From positions 2,385,501 to 2,449,500 of the forward strand of contig JADJAA010000001.1 in NCBI GenBank assembly GCA_016704485.1: DNA of 64,000 nt, read 5' to 3'. Source of the DNA: Flavobacteriales bacterium (lineage in GTDB: Bacteria > Bacteroidota > Bacteroidia > Flavobacteriales_F > PHOS-HE28). Each line of letters begins with the position of its first letter. Position 1 is the first letter of the stretch. The translations under genes were made by a program, and so were the position numbers. Positions 35,992-43,471 of this stretch are shown piece by piece. The notes below the pieces were generated by a model. The model searched no databases. It was not told the origin of the DNA and worked only from the letters and a program-made list of their open reading frames with translations.

Positions 35992-36419
35992 AATTGCGGA
36001 ACGCATTGCATTGGCTAGTGTTAGCAGCATTGGTATTCACCGTTGGCTGTGCCAAGGACGAAGGGCCTGTCTTTGTTCCGGGACCACCGCCTGTTGTCGG
36101 CGAGCCTATCGATACCGCCTACTTCAATACGGAAGTGCTTCCCATATTCACTGAGCACTGTTGGAACTGCCACCCCACCATGGCCGAACTGGATCTGGGT
36201 GTCACAGAGGCTTACAATAATCTGGTGAATGTGCCCAGCGTTAATCACGCGCCAGCGATCCGTGTTGTTCCGGGAGATCCCGCAGCATCGGTAATGTGGC
36301 ACAAGGTCTCCGGCTCACCTACATACGGATTGAACATGCCTCCCAATGGAACCACATTGAGTGCAGAGGAGCTACAACTTATCTACGATTGGATCGAACA
36401 GGGAGCGATGAATAACTGA
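35988..36419 (+). CDS. Haem c lipoprotein
   Basis: A 143-residue lipoprotein (lipobox VFTVGC, Cys about 21) with one haem motif CWNCHP and a downstream MPPNGTTLSAEELQLIYDWIEQGA segment, where the Met is the likely sixth ligand. This is the short cytochrome type commonly tethered to the outer membrane in Bacteroidota. It is the last gene of the rightward operon that begins at 30632, coupled to the DUF5777 gene by ATGA. An electron-transfer role with the rest of the module is inferred from context. Confidence 0.88.
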   Translation: MKLRNALHWLVLAALVFTVGCAKDEGPVFVPGPPPVVGEPIDTAYFNTEVLPIFTEHCWNCHPTMAELDLGVTEAYNNLVNVPSVNHAPAIRVVPGDPAASVMWHKVSGSPTYGLNMPPNGTTLSAEELQLIYDWIEQGAMNN

Positions 36420-36435
36420 TCGATCCAGTGATCAT

Positions 36436-36823
36436 CTACACCTTCTCTATCACACGCTGCAGAGCATCCCGTACTTCGGTAGCAACTGGCTTTACTGCTG
36501 GGTTGTCCACGGCACCCATGGCAGCTGCCGGATCGATCGCGGCAATTTCGTGCTTACCGTTCGGTAATTGGCGGATGGTGACGTTACACGGCAACATGGT
36601 GCTGATCAACGGTTCCAAGGTGATCACGATCGGCGTAGCCCGGATTGCAAGCACCGAGGATCAGATGCGGTAGATGGTCCTTGTTCAATTTTGCTTTCAA
36701 CGTGGCTTGTAGATCGATCTCAGTGAGCACGCCGAACCCTTCGCTCTTCAAGGCTTCTATGGTGCGCTCCTTCAGGGAGGCCATGTCGGTGTTGTCTATC
36801 GTGCGGGTTATGGCGTATTTCAT
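36436..36823 (-). pseudogene. DUF302-family protein, frameshifted
   Basis: Two overlapping minus-strand frames together make one DUF302 domain. The first, from ATG 36823, gives MKYAITRTIDNTDMASLKE through HLILGACNPGYA. The second, ending at 36436, gives TPIVITLEPLISTMLPCNVTIRQ through RDALQRVIEKV. The family's usual LGACNP...LLPCNV...EVAAIDP sequence is spread over both, so a single-base change near 36635-36645 breaks the gene or is an assembly error. DUF302 proteins are small and of uncertain function, often linked to metal or sulfur stress. The operator at 36881 sits 64 bp upstream with a good -7 element, so transcription is probably still directed here. Confidence 0.82.
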
Positions 36824-36880
36824 GATAAAGTAAAGCGTTGAGTGATCATGCAAAGTTCCGAGTAACGATCAACATGGATC

Positions 36881-36894
36881 GTGATGTGTATCAC
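36881..36894 (-). promoter_or_regulatory. Crp/Fnr-type operator upstream of the DUF302 gene
   Basis: GTGAT-GTGT-ATCAC inside a 22-bp palindrome (GATC flanks on both sides). A -7-like element GAACTTTG (36858-36851, minus strand) ends 36.5 bp from the centre. The predicted start near 36844 leaves a 21-bp leader before ATG 36823. Confidence 0.75.
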
Positions 36895-36900
36895 GATCGA

Positions 36901-38563
36901 TCACTCATGCACTACCATCGTGCGCGCTACCTGTTCTTCGTTGCGAAGCGTCAGGGAGTAGATCCCTTCTGGAAGCCCGCCGAGATCAATGGATCCGTTC
37001 TGCCCATAATTCCCGAAGCCAGTGTGTACGATACGCCCGAGGTTATCTCGGAGCTCTACAGTTCTCACAGGAAATGATGACCGGAAGTTCAACGTATTAG
37101 TTACCGGGTTCGGGAATGCAAGGATCGACAGGCCATCTTGCAATGCATCAACACTTAATGTTGGGTCCACCACGATGAACTGTTGCATCATCATGTTGTC
37201 CTCGTGCATCAAATTATGGCAATGGTACATGTAGGGCCAGCCTTCCGTAGTGTGGTTGAATTGCATGATGGTGCGAACGCTTTGTCCAACATCGACAAGT
37301 ACAACATCCTTCGCACCTGTTTGTTCCGGAGTGGGTGGTTGTCCATCAACATCCAGCACGAAGAACGACGTGCCATGTACATGCATGGGGTGCGCCATGT
37401 TGGAGAAATTCTGGAAGGTCCAGATCTCAGTGGCACCCAACGTTACGGTGTCGTTCACCACATCCACGTTGAACATTTGGCCATTGATCGTGAACATGCC
37501 CATACCTACCATGCCGTTGCCCATAAGGTTCTTGATCCGCGTTTGCGATGCCTGAGACTCAGGGATCGGAATTGCGTTGCCAAGGCTCGCAGGTATAGCT
37601 GTTATAGGGTTTGCAGTAGGTGCCGTAACTCGAATGCGTAGTACATCGAAGTCGATACCATTCAACGCACTGCTCTCCCAAAGGATGTTCATTCCACCCG
37701 GAACGGTTGATGGTAGTTCGCTACCGAAACTCTTCAGCATAAGGCTATCGCCTTCCATTCCGCTTAGGTCCAAGAGGATCTCCCAGCGTTCACCGTTGCT
37801 CATTGAAATACGATCCAGTTCTACCGGTGCATTCAACAAACCGCCGTCGCCAGCGATAAGCTTGGAAAGTACGCCCATCCTCGAAACCAAGGTGATATAC
37901 ACGCGCGTTGGATCCGTTCAGGAAGCGTAAACGCACTACCTGCGCAGGACATGCCGAGTAGGCATGGGGTGTGCCGTTCACAAGTACCGAATCGCCATAT
38001 GGGCCTATGGAGAAATTTCCGTTCGCAAGGAATCTACGATCCTGCACCACAACCGGGAAATCATCCACGCCATAGGTGCGGGGTAGGTTTAGTGCGGCTT
38101 CCTCGGCATCTTGCACGATGATCATACCGGCGATGCCCATGGTGGCCTGTGTTCCGGTGATCATGTGCGGATGTGGATGATACCAATAGGTACCCGCCGG
38201 ATTCACCACCTTGTATTTCAGGTCCCAGAATTCTCCGGTAAGTATCTCTCGCGGTGGCCCGCCATCAACAACCCCAGGCACATGCATTCCATGCCAGTGC
38301 ATGTTGGTTACCTGGGGTAAATTGTTGGTTACACGGAACCACGATGAATCACCTTGGTGCATGATCAGTGTTGGCCCCAAATAGGGTCCGTTCACACCGA
38401 ACGTGGTGGTGGTTACACCAGCATAGAATTGATGTTGATGTTCGCCCACATCCAAATGAAAGGTGTCCGTTTCCAGTGCAGGTGGAATAGCCATTGGTAG
38501 CATGGCTTGGCCAAAGGCAATAGCAGGAATAAGACCAGCTACACCGAAAAGGGATCTTATCAT
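36901..38563 (-). pseudogene. Multicopper oxidase with T9SS sorting domain, split by a one-base frameshift
   Basis: The first frame starts at 38563 with a signal peptide (IPAIAFGQ). Copper-binding motifs occur in order: NMHWHGMHVPG and GTYWYHPHPHM in the first frame, HPMHVHGTSFF and MYHCHNLMHEDNMMM in the second, so type 1, 2 and 3 sites are all encoded. The first frame is good through LNGSNARVYHLGFEDGRTFQ. The second resumes at LIAGDGGLLNAPVELD. Deleting one G in CAAGCTTATC near 37863 restores continuity. The C-terminal ~80 residues (LAFPNPVTNTLNF ... VARTMVVHE) form a T9SS sorting domain, so the enzyme is meant for the cell surface. It follows ric by one base on the same strand, sharing its promoter. 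Substrate could be Cu(I), Fe(II) or an organic donor. Confidence 0.87.
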
Positions 38564-38564
38564 A

Positions 38565-39293
38565 TTAGGCGGTCGTCAATACGGTCTCTAGTTCCACTGC
38601 GCGGGGGAAGAGGATGTTGTTCTCCAGGTGGATATGCAAATGTAGATCGGATTGGAAGTCCTTTAGCATCATCATGGCCGTGCTATAAGTTGCACAACCA
38701 TCCGGCGGATTCATGTATCCACCGCTCAATTCTTCGATCCGGCGGAAGCGTTCTCCTTCGGCGTCGTGATCCTCCATCATCATATGCACTGGGTTGTTCA
38801 CCGTGCCGAAATGAGGTTCGGGAGCTACGGTTCCTTTACGTTGCGCTTTCTCCAATTGTTTGATGAACGGGAACAGCATGAGTTCCTCCTTTTTCATATG
38901 CTGTGCCATGGCACCAGCGCATTCGTTGAATTCACGCGCAATGTCGAACAGTTCCGGGTGGCGATCACCATGCACTTTACAGAGCTTGTTCAGATATTGC
39001 TGGATCACAGGTACGCGTAGTTCGATATAGCCGTGATGTACTTTTTCAATATGGTCCGCGAGGTCAGCTAGGGCCCATGTCTTGAAATCCGAGCCCTCCT
39101 TCGTATCGCGTGAAAGAAGTTCTTGGATCTCCTTTTCCAATAGCGCCGGGTCCAGGCCTTTTTTTTCGCAAACCTCAGCTACACTGCGTCCGCCTTTGCA
39201 GCAGAAGTCAATGCCTTTTGATGTAAGAACGGCGGCTGCACGGTAGTCTTCTGCTACAATGGAACCAATGGTACGGTCAAGTGTGATCTTCAT
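38565..39293 (-). CDS. ric: Iron-sulfur cluster repair di-iron protein (Ric/ScdA/YtfE)
   Basis: A 242-residue protein from ATG 39293 (MKITLDRTIGSIV). It has the N-terminal ScdA domain (EDYRAAAVLTSKGIDFCCKGGRSV with adjacent cysteines) and a hemerythrin-like di-iron domain with HHGYIELRVPVIQQYL, HMKKEELMLFPFIKQLE, MMEDHDAEGERFRRIE and HIHLENNILFPRAVELE as ligand regions. Ric proteins repair clusters damaged by NO or peroxide. The operator at 39387 lies about 100 bp upstream with correctly spaced -7 element, and the broken multicopper oxidase follows immediately. Confidence 0.94.
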   Translation of the reverse strand: MKITLDRTIGSIVAEDYRAAAVLTSKGIDFCCKGGRSVAEVCEKKGLDPALLEKEIQELLSRDTKEGSDFKTWALADLADHIEKVHHGYIELRVPVIQQYLNKLCKVHGDRHPELFDIAREFNECAGAMAQHMKKEELMLFPFIKQLEKAQRKGTVAPEPHFGTVNNPVHMMMEDHDAEGERFRRIEELSGGYMNPPDGCATYSTAMMMLKDFQSDLHLHIHLENNILFPRAVELETVLTTA

Positions 39294-39386
39294 GATCGGG
39301 GATGTTTTTTGTTTATCGGATCGATATTCACCTAGTGACATCGAATCATTAGGTTGCAAAATAAAGGATGAAAATGTCCGAAATAG

Positions 39387-39400
39387 GTGACGATCGTCAG
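39387..39400 (-). promoter_or_regulatory. Variant Crp/Fnr-type operator upstream of ric
   Basis: GTGAC-GATC-GTCAG contains the palindrome TGAC-GATC-GTCA, diverging from the consensus at the T/A of each half-site but retaining TGA...TCA. The -7-like element TTATTTTG (39364-39357, minus strand) ends 36.5 bp from the centre, the same as at the stronger sites, which argues that it is functional. The remaining ~280 bp up to the next gene at 39679 show nothing else. Confidence 0.6.
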
Positions 39401-39678
39401 GATACTCTATAAAATGTGGCTGAATAGGGCAGGCGTGTAGGGTGCGGACCGCTAGTATTGGGACTAATTATTCACGGCTCAGCAAACCGCCGCAGCGGTC
39501 TATCGATGTTCGTATAAAGTTTGGTCTGAAGCTTTGGCGCCTGGCAACAAGCGATCCCCAAGAACTGGAATGGCATCAAGAAATTAAACTGAAATAGGGC
39601 GGAATATTTCGTTCCGCTCATAAGACACGTTTGCTAATACATCATAGCGACGCACTTCCAACTACCAACCAACGCAGT

Positions 39679-40701
39679 TCATTTGGTTTCAACTTCCCTC
39701 GGATATCCTGCTTTGATCCAGTTCATGAAGGAGATGAGTACAAGGTCTTGATGAGGCTCTCCGTTTTCATCAGTATAGGAATGATCAAGGCCTTTCAATC
39801 GTAGATATTTCACTTTTCTAGTTTCGTTCCTGAGCAATTCCGCTGCAAGCAGATCATCACTGAGAATATTGACCTTTGCATCGTTCATCCCGTGCGCAAT
39901 GAATACCGGGATGTTCAGGTCCCGCAGTTCATCCAAAGGCGTTGTGTCTATCGTAAAACTGGTCTGATACTTCACCGGGTCGCCATCAACAATGGAGTCT
40001 CCTGAATTCTTATGGCTCGTAAGCCAAAGGAGCTTGTCAAATTCCTTCTGTACAAGTTCAGCGGAATCTTTTACGCCCAGTATCCTTTCAAACGTTCGCG
40101 TGGGGCCACCGCTTGAAAGAAACGCCACAGCTTTTACGTGATGATCGTTCAGCTTTTTATCGCCTAATCGATGTGCAGCTCCGGACACGATATCCGCACC
40201 GTCCGAATGCCCCATTAGATAAATATCCCCGACCCGATCTAGTGAACTAAGTGAACCGATCACACTGATCAGATCATCAACTTTATCGCCTTTCTCAATT
40301 AGGCCATACGTATCCGAACACTCCTTTTCCAATATCGCTGGGGTAAAGGTCCCGAATGATCTGATGTTCCTCTTCTCTACCCCGATCACGTTCGCGTTGT
40401 ACGTGGAGTCGATCAGCGTCTGATAGAACATCATGCTTGAAACGATCCTTTGCTTTTTTTCATGATACATGAATAGAGGAATACATTTTGAACCACCGAC
40501 AAGTAGGATAACAGGAATGCTCGGATCCTTCTTGATATTTATTCCATAGAGATCGAATGATGGTAATTCTCCATCCAACGTAGAGAATTTGGTAATAGCG
40601 GGATCAGTGGTTCCGGTCTCCACGATCTTCTTGAACGTTGAGCGCGTTGAACACGATACAAAAAGAGCGATCAGGAGAGCTAAGCGAGCTGGATGATTCA
40701 T
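39679..40701 (-). CDS. Alpha/beta-hydrolase-fold lipoprotein
   Basis: A 340-residue lipoprotein (lipobox ALFVSC, Cys 17) with an alpha/beta hydrolase core. The nucleophile elbow is YLMGHSDGADIV (Ser in GHSDG), an acid is likely in IAHGMNDAKVNI, and the catalytic His is in KGLDHSYTDE. VILLVGGSKCIPLF may form the oxyanion region. It resembles dienelactone-hydrolase/acyl-peptidase-type esterases attached to a membrane in the periplasm. The substrate is unknown. Base use here is slightly more AT-rich than in the respiratory genes. It stands alone, with no operator upstream. Confidence 0.78.
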   Translation of the reverse strand: MNHPARLALLIALFVSCSTRSTFKKIVETGTTDPAITKFSTLDGELPSFDLYGINIKKDPSIPVILLVGGSKCIPLFMYHEKKQRIVSSMMFYQTLIDSTYNANVIGVEKRNIRSFGTFTPAILEKECSDTYGLIEKGDKVDDLISVIGSLSSLDRVGDIYLMGHSDGADIVSGAAHRLGDKKLNDHHVKAVAFLSSGGPTRTFERILGVKDSAELVQKEFDKLLWLTSHKNSGDSIVDGDPVKYQTSFTIDTTPLDELRDLNIPVFIAHGMNDAKVNILSDDLLAAELLRNETRKVKYLRLKGLDHSYTDENGEPHQDLVLISFMNWIKAGYPREVETK

Positions 40702-40759
40702 GTCGATACCATATTCGTCGGAGATCGCATCTACCCGTGGTCATGAACGGTCGTGAACC

Positions 40760-40779
40760 ATCAAGCCCGGTTGCTTGAT
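40760..40779. terminator. Possible hairpin terminator
   Basis: Stem ATCAAGC / GCTTGAT around a six-base loop, followed on the plus strand by GCTTTTATT. It lies just downstream of the T9SS protein gene (minus strand, stop at 40809) and upstream of the hydrolase gene. The T-rich side is on the plus strand, so it is a weak candidate for terminating the minus-strand gene. Confidence 0.3.
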
Positions 40780-40808
40780 GCTTTTATTAGCAACTCGTTA
40801 TCCTCTCC

Positions 40809-42131
40809 CTACTCCTTCACAAATCTTACTACCGCTTGCTTGTCGCCTGCATCTATCCGTAACAAATAGACTCCAGCAGGTTCATCCAAGTGTAGATACA
40901 ACCGCTGACTTTCAGTGTACGTTCTCGAGCGAACAACTTTGCCTACCACATCCGTCATCGTGATGGCAACGTCACCAAAGACATCTCCCAGATCAATGGA
41001 GAGATCACCGTCCGTTGGATTCGGGTAGAACAACAACCCGCTGCCAAAGTCGTTCTCGATGATCCCCGTTACAACTACTGTAACACAGGCCGACGTATCC
41101 GTACATCCATTGGTGGTGACGATCACAGCGTAGTCTCCGCTTGCAGTAGCGTTGTAAACCTGACTTGTGGCTCCAGTGATCGGCGTAAGCGCCGGGCAAT
41201 TCAACCACTGATAGGTTGCGCCAACTTCGTTCGCGGTCAGCGTAGCACCGGCTTGCGTTATGGAAACATCCACGGTGTTAATGGTCAGGTCGATCGTGAT
41301 GATGGAATCGCAACTAGCCGCATTTGCTATGGTGTCCTGGTAGGTATTCGAGGTGGTCCATACATGACCACTTGGTGATGTATAGCTAGTACACGCTGTT
41401 TCGGTAATGGAAGAAGTTGTGGCGGTACAATAGACAGCTTCCAGATCATCCACCCAGAACGTGGTGGCTGTATTGGCGCTTCCTTGCGTATTACTGGCCG
41501 TGCAGATCAACAGAATATGGGTGGGAATTGCACTTCCGATAGCGCCCGAAGCATAATTGAACGGAACAGAAAACCGGGTCCAAGCTCCCGTACTTTCATT
41601 CGGAACGTTGAACAAGGCATCGGCGATCTTGTGCGTAACAGAACCGCCTTGATCCGGTTCTTCAAAGTCATAACTATCATGCAGGAATGCACGTACCTGT
41701 CCTATATCACCGCCTGCTTGAGCGAACTTGTACCAACCCACTAAACTATCCGGACGACCAGTGAATGCTGAATTGAAATTCGGGACGGCTGTAAGTGTGT
41801 GAATGTATCCGTCAGCTGGGCTGAATGTAGGCGCCTCTATCTTCCCCGTTGTGGCAGATCCGTTAACGGGTGTGCCAAAGGCCGCACCATTTTGCAAGCG
41901 AAGGCAGTAGTTACCCGTATGCGCCCCCGTCGTTTCCCTGAAACAGGTCTGTGGCCCAACCGGTGCCAGACCGCCACCGGTCTTATTGGAATTCCAATTC
42001 GTAGGTTCTTCCGTAGCGTCACCAACATTCTCCCAGTTCTCAAAACCACCATTGGGAACCACCGTTTGGGCTGAACCGCTCCAACTGAATAGAATAGCGG
42101 CAATGGTTGGTACGAGGTAGTTTGTGTTCAT
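40809..42131 (-). CDS. T9SS-secreted protein with PCMD-like N-terminal domain
   Basis: A 440-residue secreted protein. After a signal peptide (ILFSWSGSAQ), VVPNGGFENWENVGDATEEPTNWNSNK resembles the start of PCMD/carbohydrate-binding-like jelly rolls; this domain runs to about residue 230 (TFWVDDLEAVYC). A short repeat-rich stretch (SSITETACTSYTSPSGHVWTTSNTYQDTI, SCDSIITIDLTI) and an Ig-like region (ATYQWLNC ... SGDYAVIVTTNGC) follow, typical of Bacteroidota adhesins. The last ~75 residues (LLFYPNPTDGDLSIDLGDVFGD ... AVVRFVKE) are a T9SS type A sorting domain. Probably a surface adhesin or glycan-binding protein. The frame is intact, unlike several other T9SS genes nearby. Confidence 0.82.
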   Translation of the reverse strand: MNTNYLVPTIAAILFSWSGSAQTVVPNGGFENWENVGDATEEPTNWNSNKTGGGLAPVGPQTCFRETTGAHTGNYCLRLQNGAAFGTPVNGSATTGKIEAPTFSPADGYIHTLTAVPNFNSAFTGRPDSLVGWYKFAQAGGDIGQVRAFLHDSYDFEEPDQGGSVTHKIADALFNVPNESTGAWTRFSVPFNYASGAIGSAIPTHILLICTASNTQGSANTATTFWVDDLEAVYCTATTSSITETACTSYTSPSGHVWTTSNTYQDTIANAASCDSIITIDLTINTVDVSITQAGATLTANEVGATYQWLNCPALTPITGATSQVYNATASGDYAVIVTTNGCTDTSACVTVVVTGIIENDFGSGLLFYPNPTDGDLSIDLGDVFGDVAITMTDVVGKVVRSRTYTESQRLYLHLDEPAGVYLLRIDAGDKQAVVRFVKE

Positions 42132-42297
42132 GTTCTTGAGTTAGGAACTTAGGAGATCGGAGCCAAATATAACGTCCTTGAGGATGCCTGTTTTCGAGTG
42201 CGACCGGTTAGGCGGCTGGGTGCTACACTCGCTTGGTCATACACCTGTTGCGGTCGAGGTGTTTAGAAGCTCAGCTGATCCTAACGCAGTGTTAATT

Positions 42298-42465
42298 GCT
42301 AACGTTTGTGTTTCTGCAGTGGCGGGCATAGGAGGTCTTAGCAATGGAGCGAAGCGAAATGCTAAGGCCGACCAGTTGCGATCTGTCCCACGACACAATT
42401 TAAATAAAGAAACCGAAAGTAATGAGGACACCGAGCCCCGCCATTGCAGAAACATTTTGTTGGGC
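42298..42465. repeat. Long imperfect inverted repeat, attC-like
   Basis: GTTTCTGCAGTGGCGGG (42310-42326) pairs with CCCGCCATTGCAGAAAC (42437-42453) with one mismatch, enclosing about 110 bases that contain a second hairpin, CTTAGCA/TGCTAAG (42337-42366). Outside the stem lie TGCTAAC (42298) and GTTGGGC (42459-42465); the latter fits the integron core GTTRRRY, the former nearly so. It ends 6 bp from the stop of the adjacent minus-strand gene. The shape and size resemble integron attC recombination sites. This accounts for most of the 339-bp gap between genes. Confidence 0.55.
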
Positions 42466-42470
42466 GCAGT

Positions 42471-43418
42471 TTATTCTTGGTGGTAACTATATTCGAAGAC
42501 CTTTACATAAGGTGGTTCATTGGCGTAGGACACCTCTTCTCTGATAAGGTCTTTAAATTCATTATAATAATATTTTGTCACGGTGTCCTTGTACCTATTT
42601 CCAATCGTGCTCGCTTGTATTAGATTGTCGTTGTTGTCGTACTGATAGTTTGTAGTCATGACTCCATCCTTCACTGATGAAACTCTATCTCGGTCGTCAT
42701 AAAACCACTCCATTACCTCGTTGTCCCCATGCATTAAATTTGAATTCATTTTAATCAACCTTCCTTTATTGTCGTAGTCCCATGTAGCCTTAAGTTTCAT
42801 AGGTCCAATGCCTGGATGAATCTCTTCAACTAGCCGCTTGTTCTTGTCGTATTTGTAATTAACTGTCCACGAATTTTCTCCTCTGTCCGAGTGCTTGCTC
42901 CAAACAATGATTTTCTCCTCCTTCACGCTGTCAAATTCGGTGTAGGTGTATTGATGGATATTTTTTTCAGTTAACGTTGAGTCGCCAATTTTAGCTGACA
43001 GCCATTGTCCCTTTTCATATTTTTTGTCTTTTGTTTCAAAATTATATGTCAGTTCCCTTTTTTCAATTAGCCTTTTTTTGTTGTCAAACTTGTATTCATG
43101 AAAGTCTTTGTAACAAGGCAATGAGTCACATGACCAGAATACCCTTAAAATAAGCCTTTGGTCTTTGTACCGGAATTCCCTTTTTACGTCATAGAGTTTA
43201 AAAGGCTTATTATAGTGACAACAAATGGAGTCTTTACAGGCTTCAATTTCAGAAACGACTTGTCCGTCAAGGGAAAACTTTGTCGTCTTAACCAATTTCT
43301 TAAGAGTAGTCCCATTTTTTGAGTCTCTAAATTATACTCTTTTCTCCTTCTTGATTTTATTGTCGGCCGGTCTTGTCCCGATGAGTAATGTCGTCAGTAG
43401 GATAACTAGGTACTTCAT
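42471..43418 (-). pseudogene. YD/RHS-like repeat protein, interrupted by an in-frame stop (possible cassette gene)
   Basis: The start ATG 43418 gives a clear signal-like sequence (MKYLVILLTTLLIGTRP) that reads in frame to a TAA at 43334-43332, then continues in the same frame as FRDSKNG ... to 42471. Without the stop it would be about 315 residues; restarting inside (TTG 43295) gives 274. The body has YD/wall-associated-like repeats (YKYDKNKRLVEEIHPG, WDYDNKGRLIKMNSN, YQYDNNDNLIQAS) and is clearly AT-richer than the flanking genes. It lies between a tyrosine recombinase and an attC-like repeat, with GCCCAAC just before its start, like a gene cassette. Function unknown. Confidence 0.6.
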
Positions 43419-43471
43419 TGTCGTGAATAAATTGCCCAACGATCGTGTATGTCACAATGTGATATATACGG

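Noticed and set aside
42178..42486. 102-codon plus-strand frame
   Set aside because: It lies across the long inverted repeat and into the end of the minus-strand gene; composition is that of the palindrome, not of a protein.
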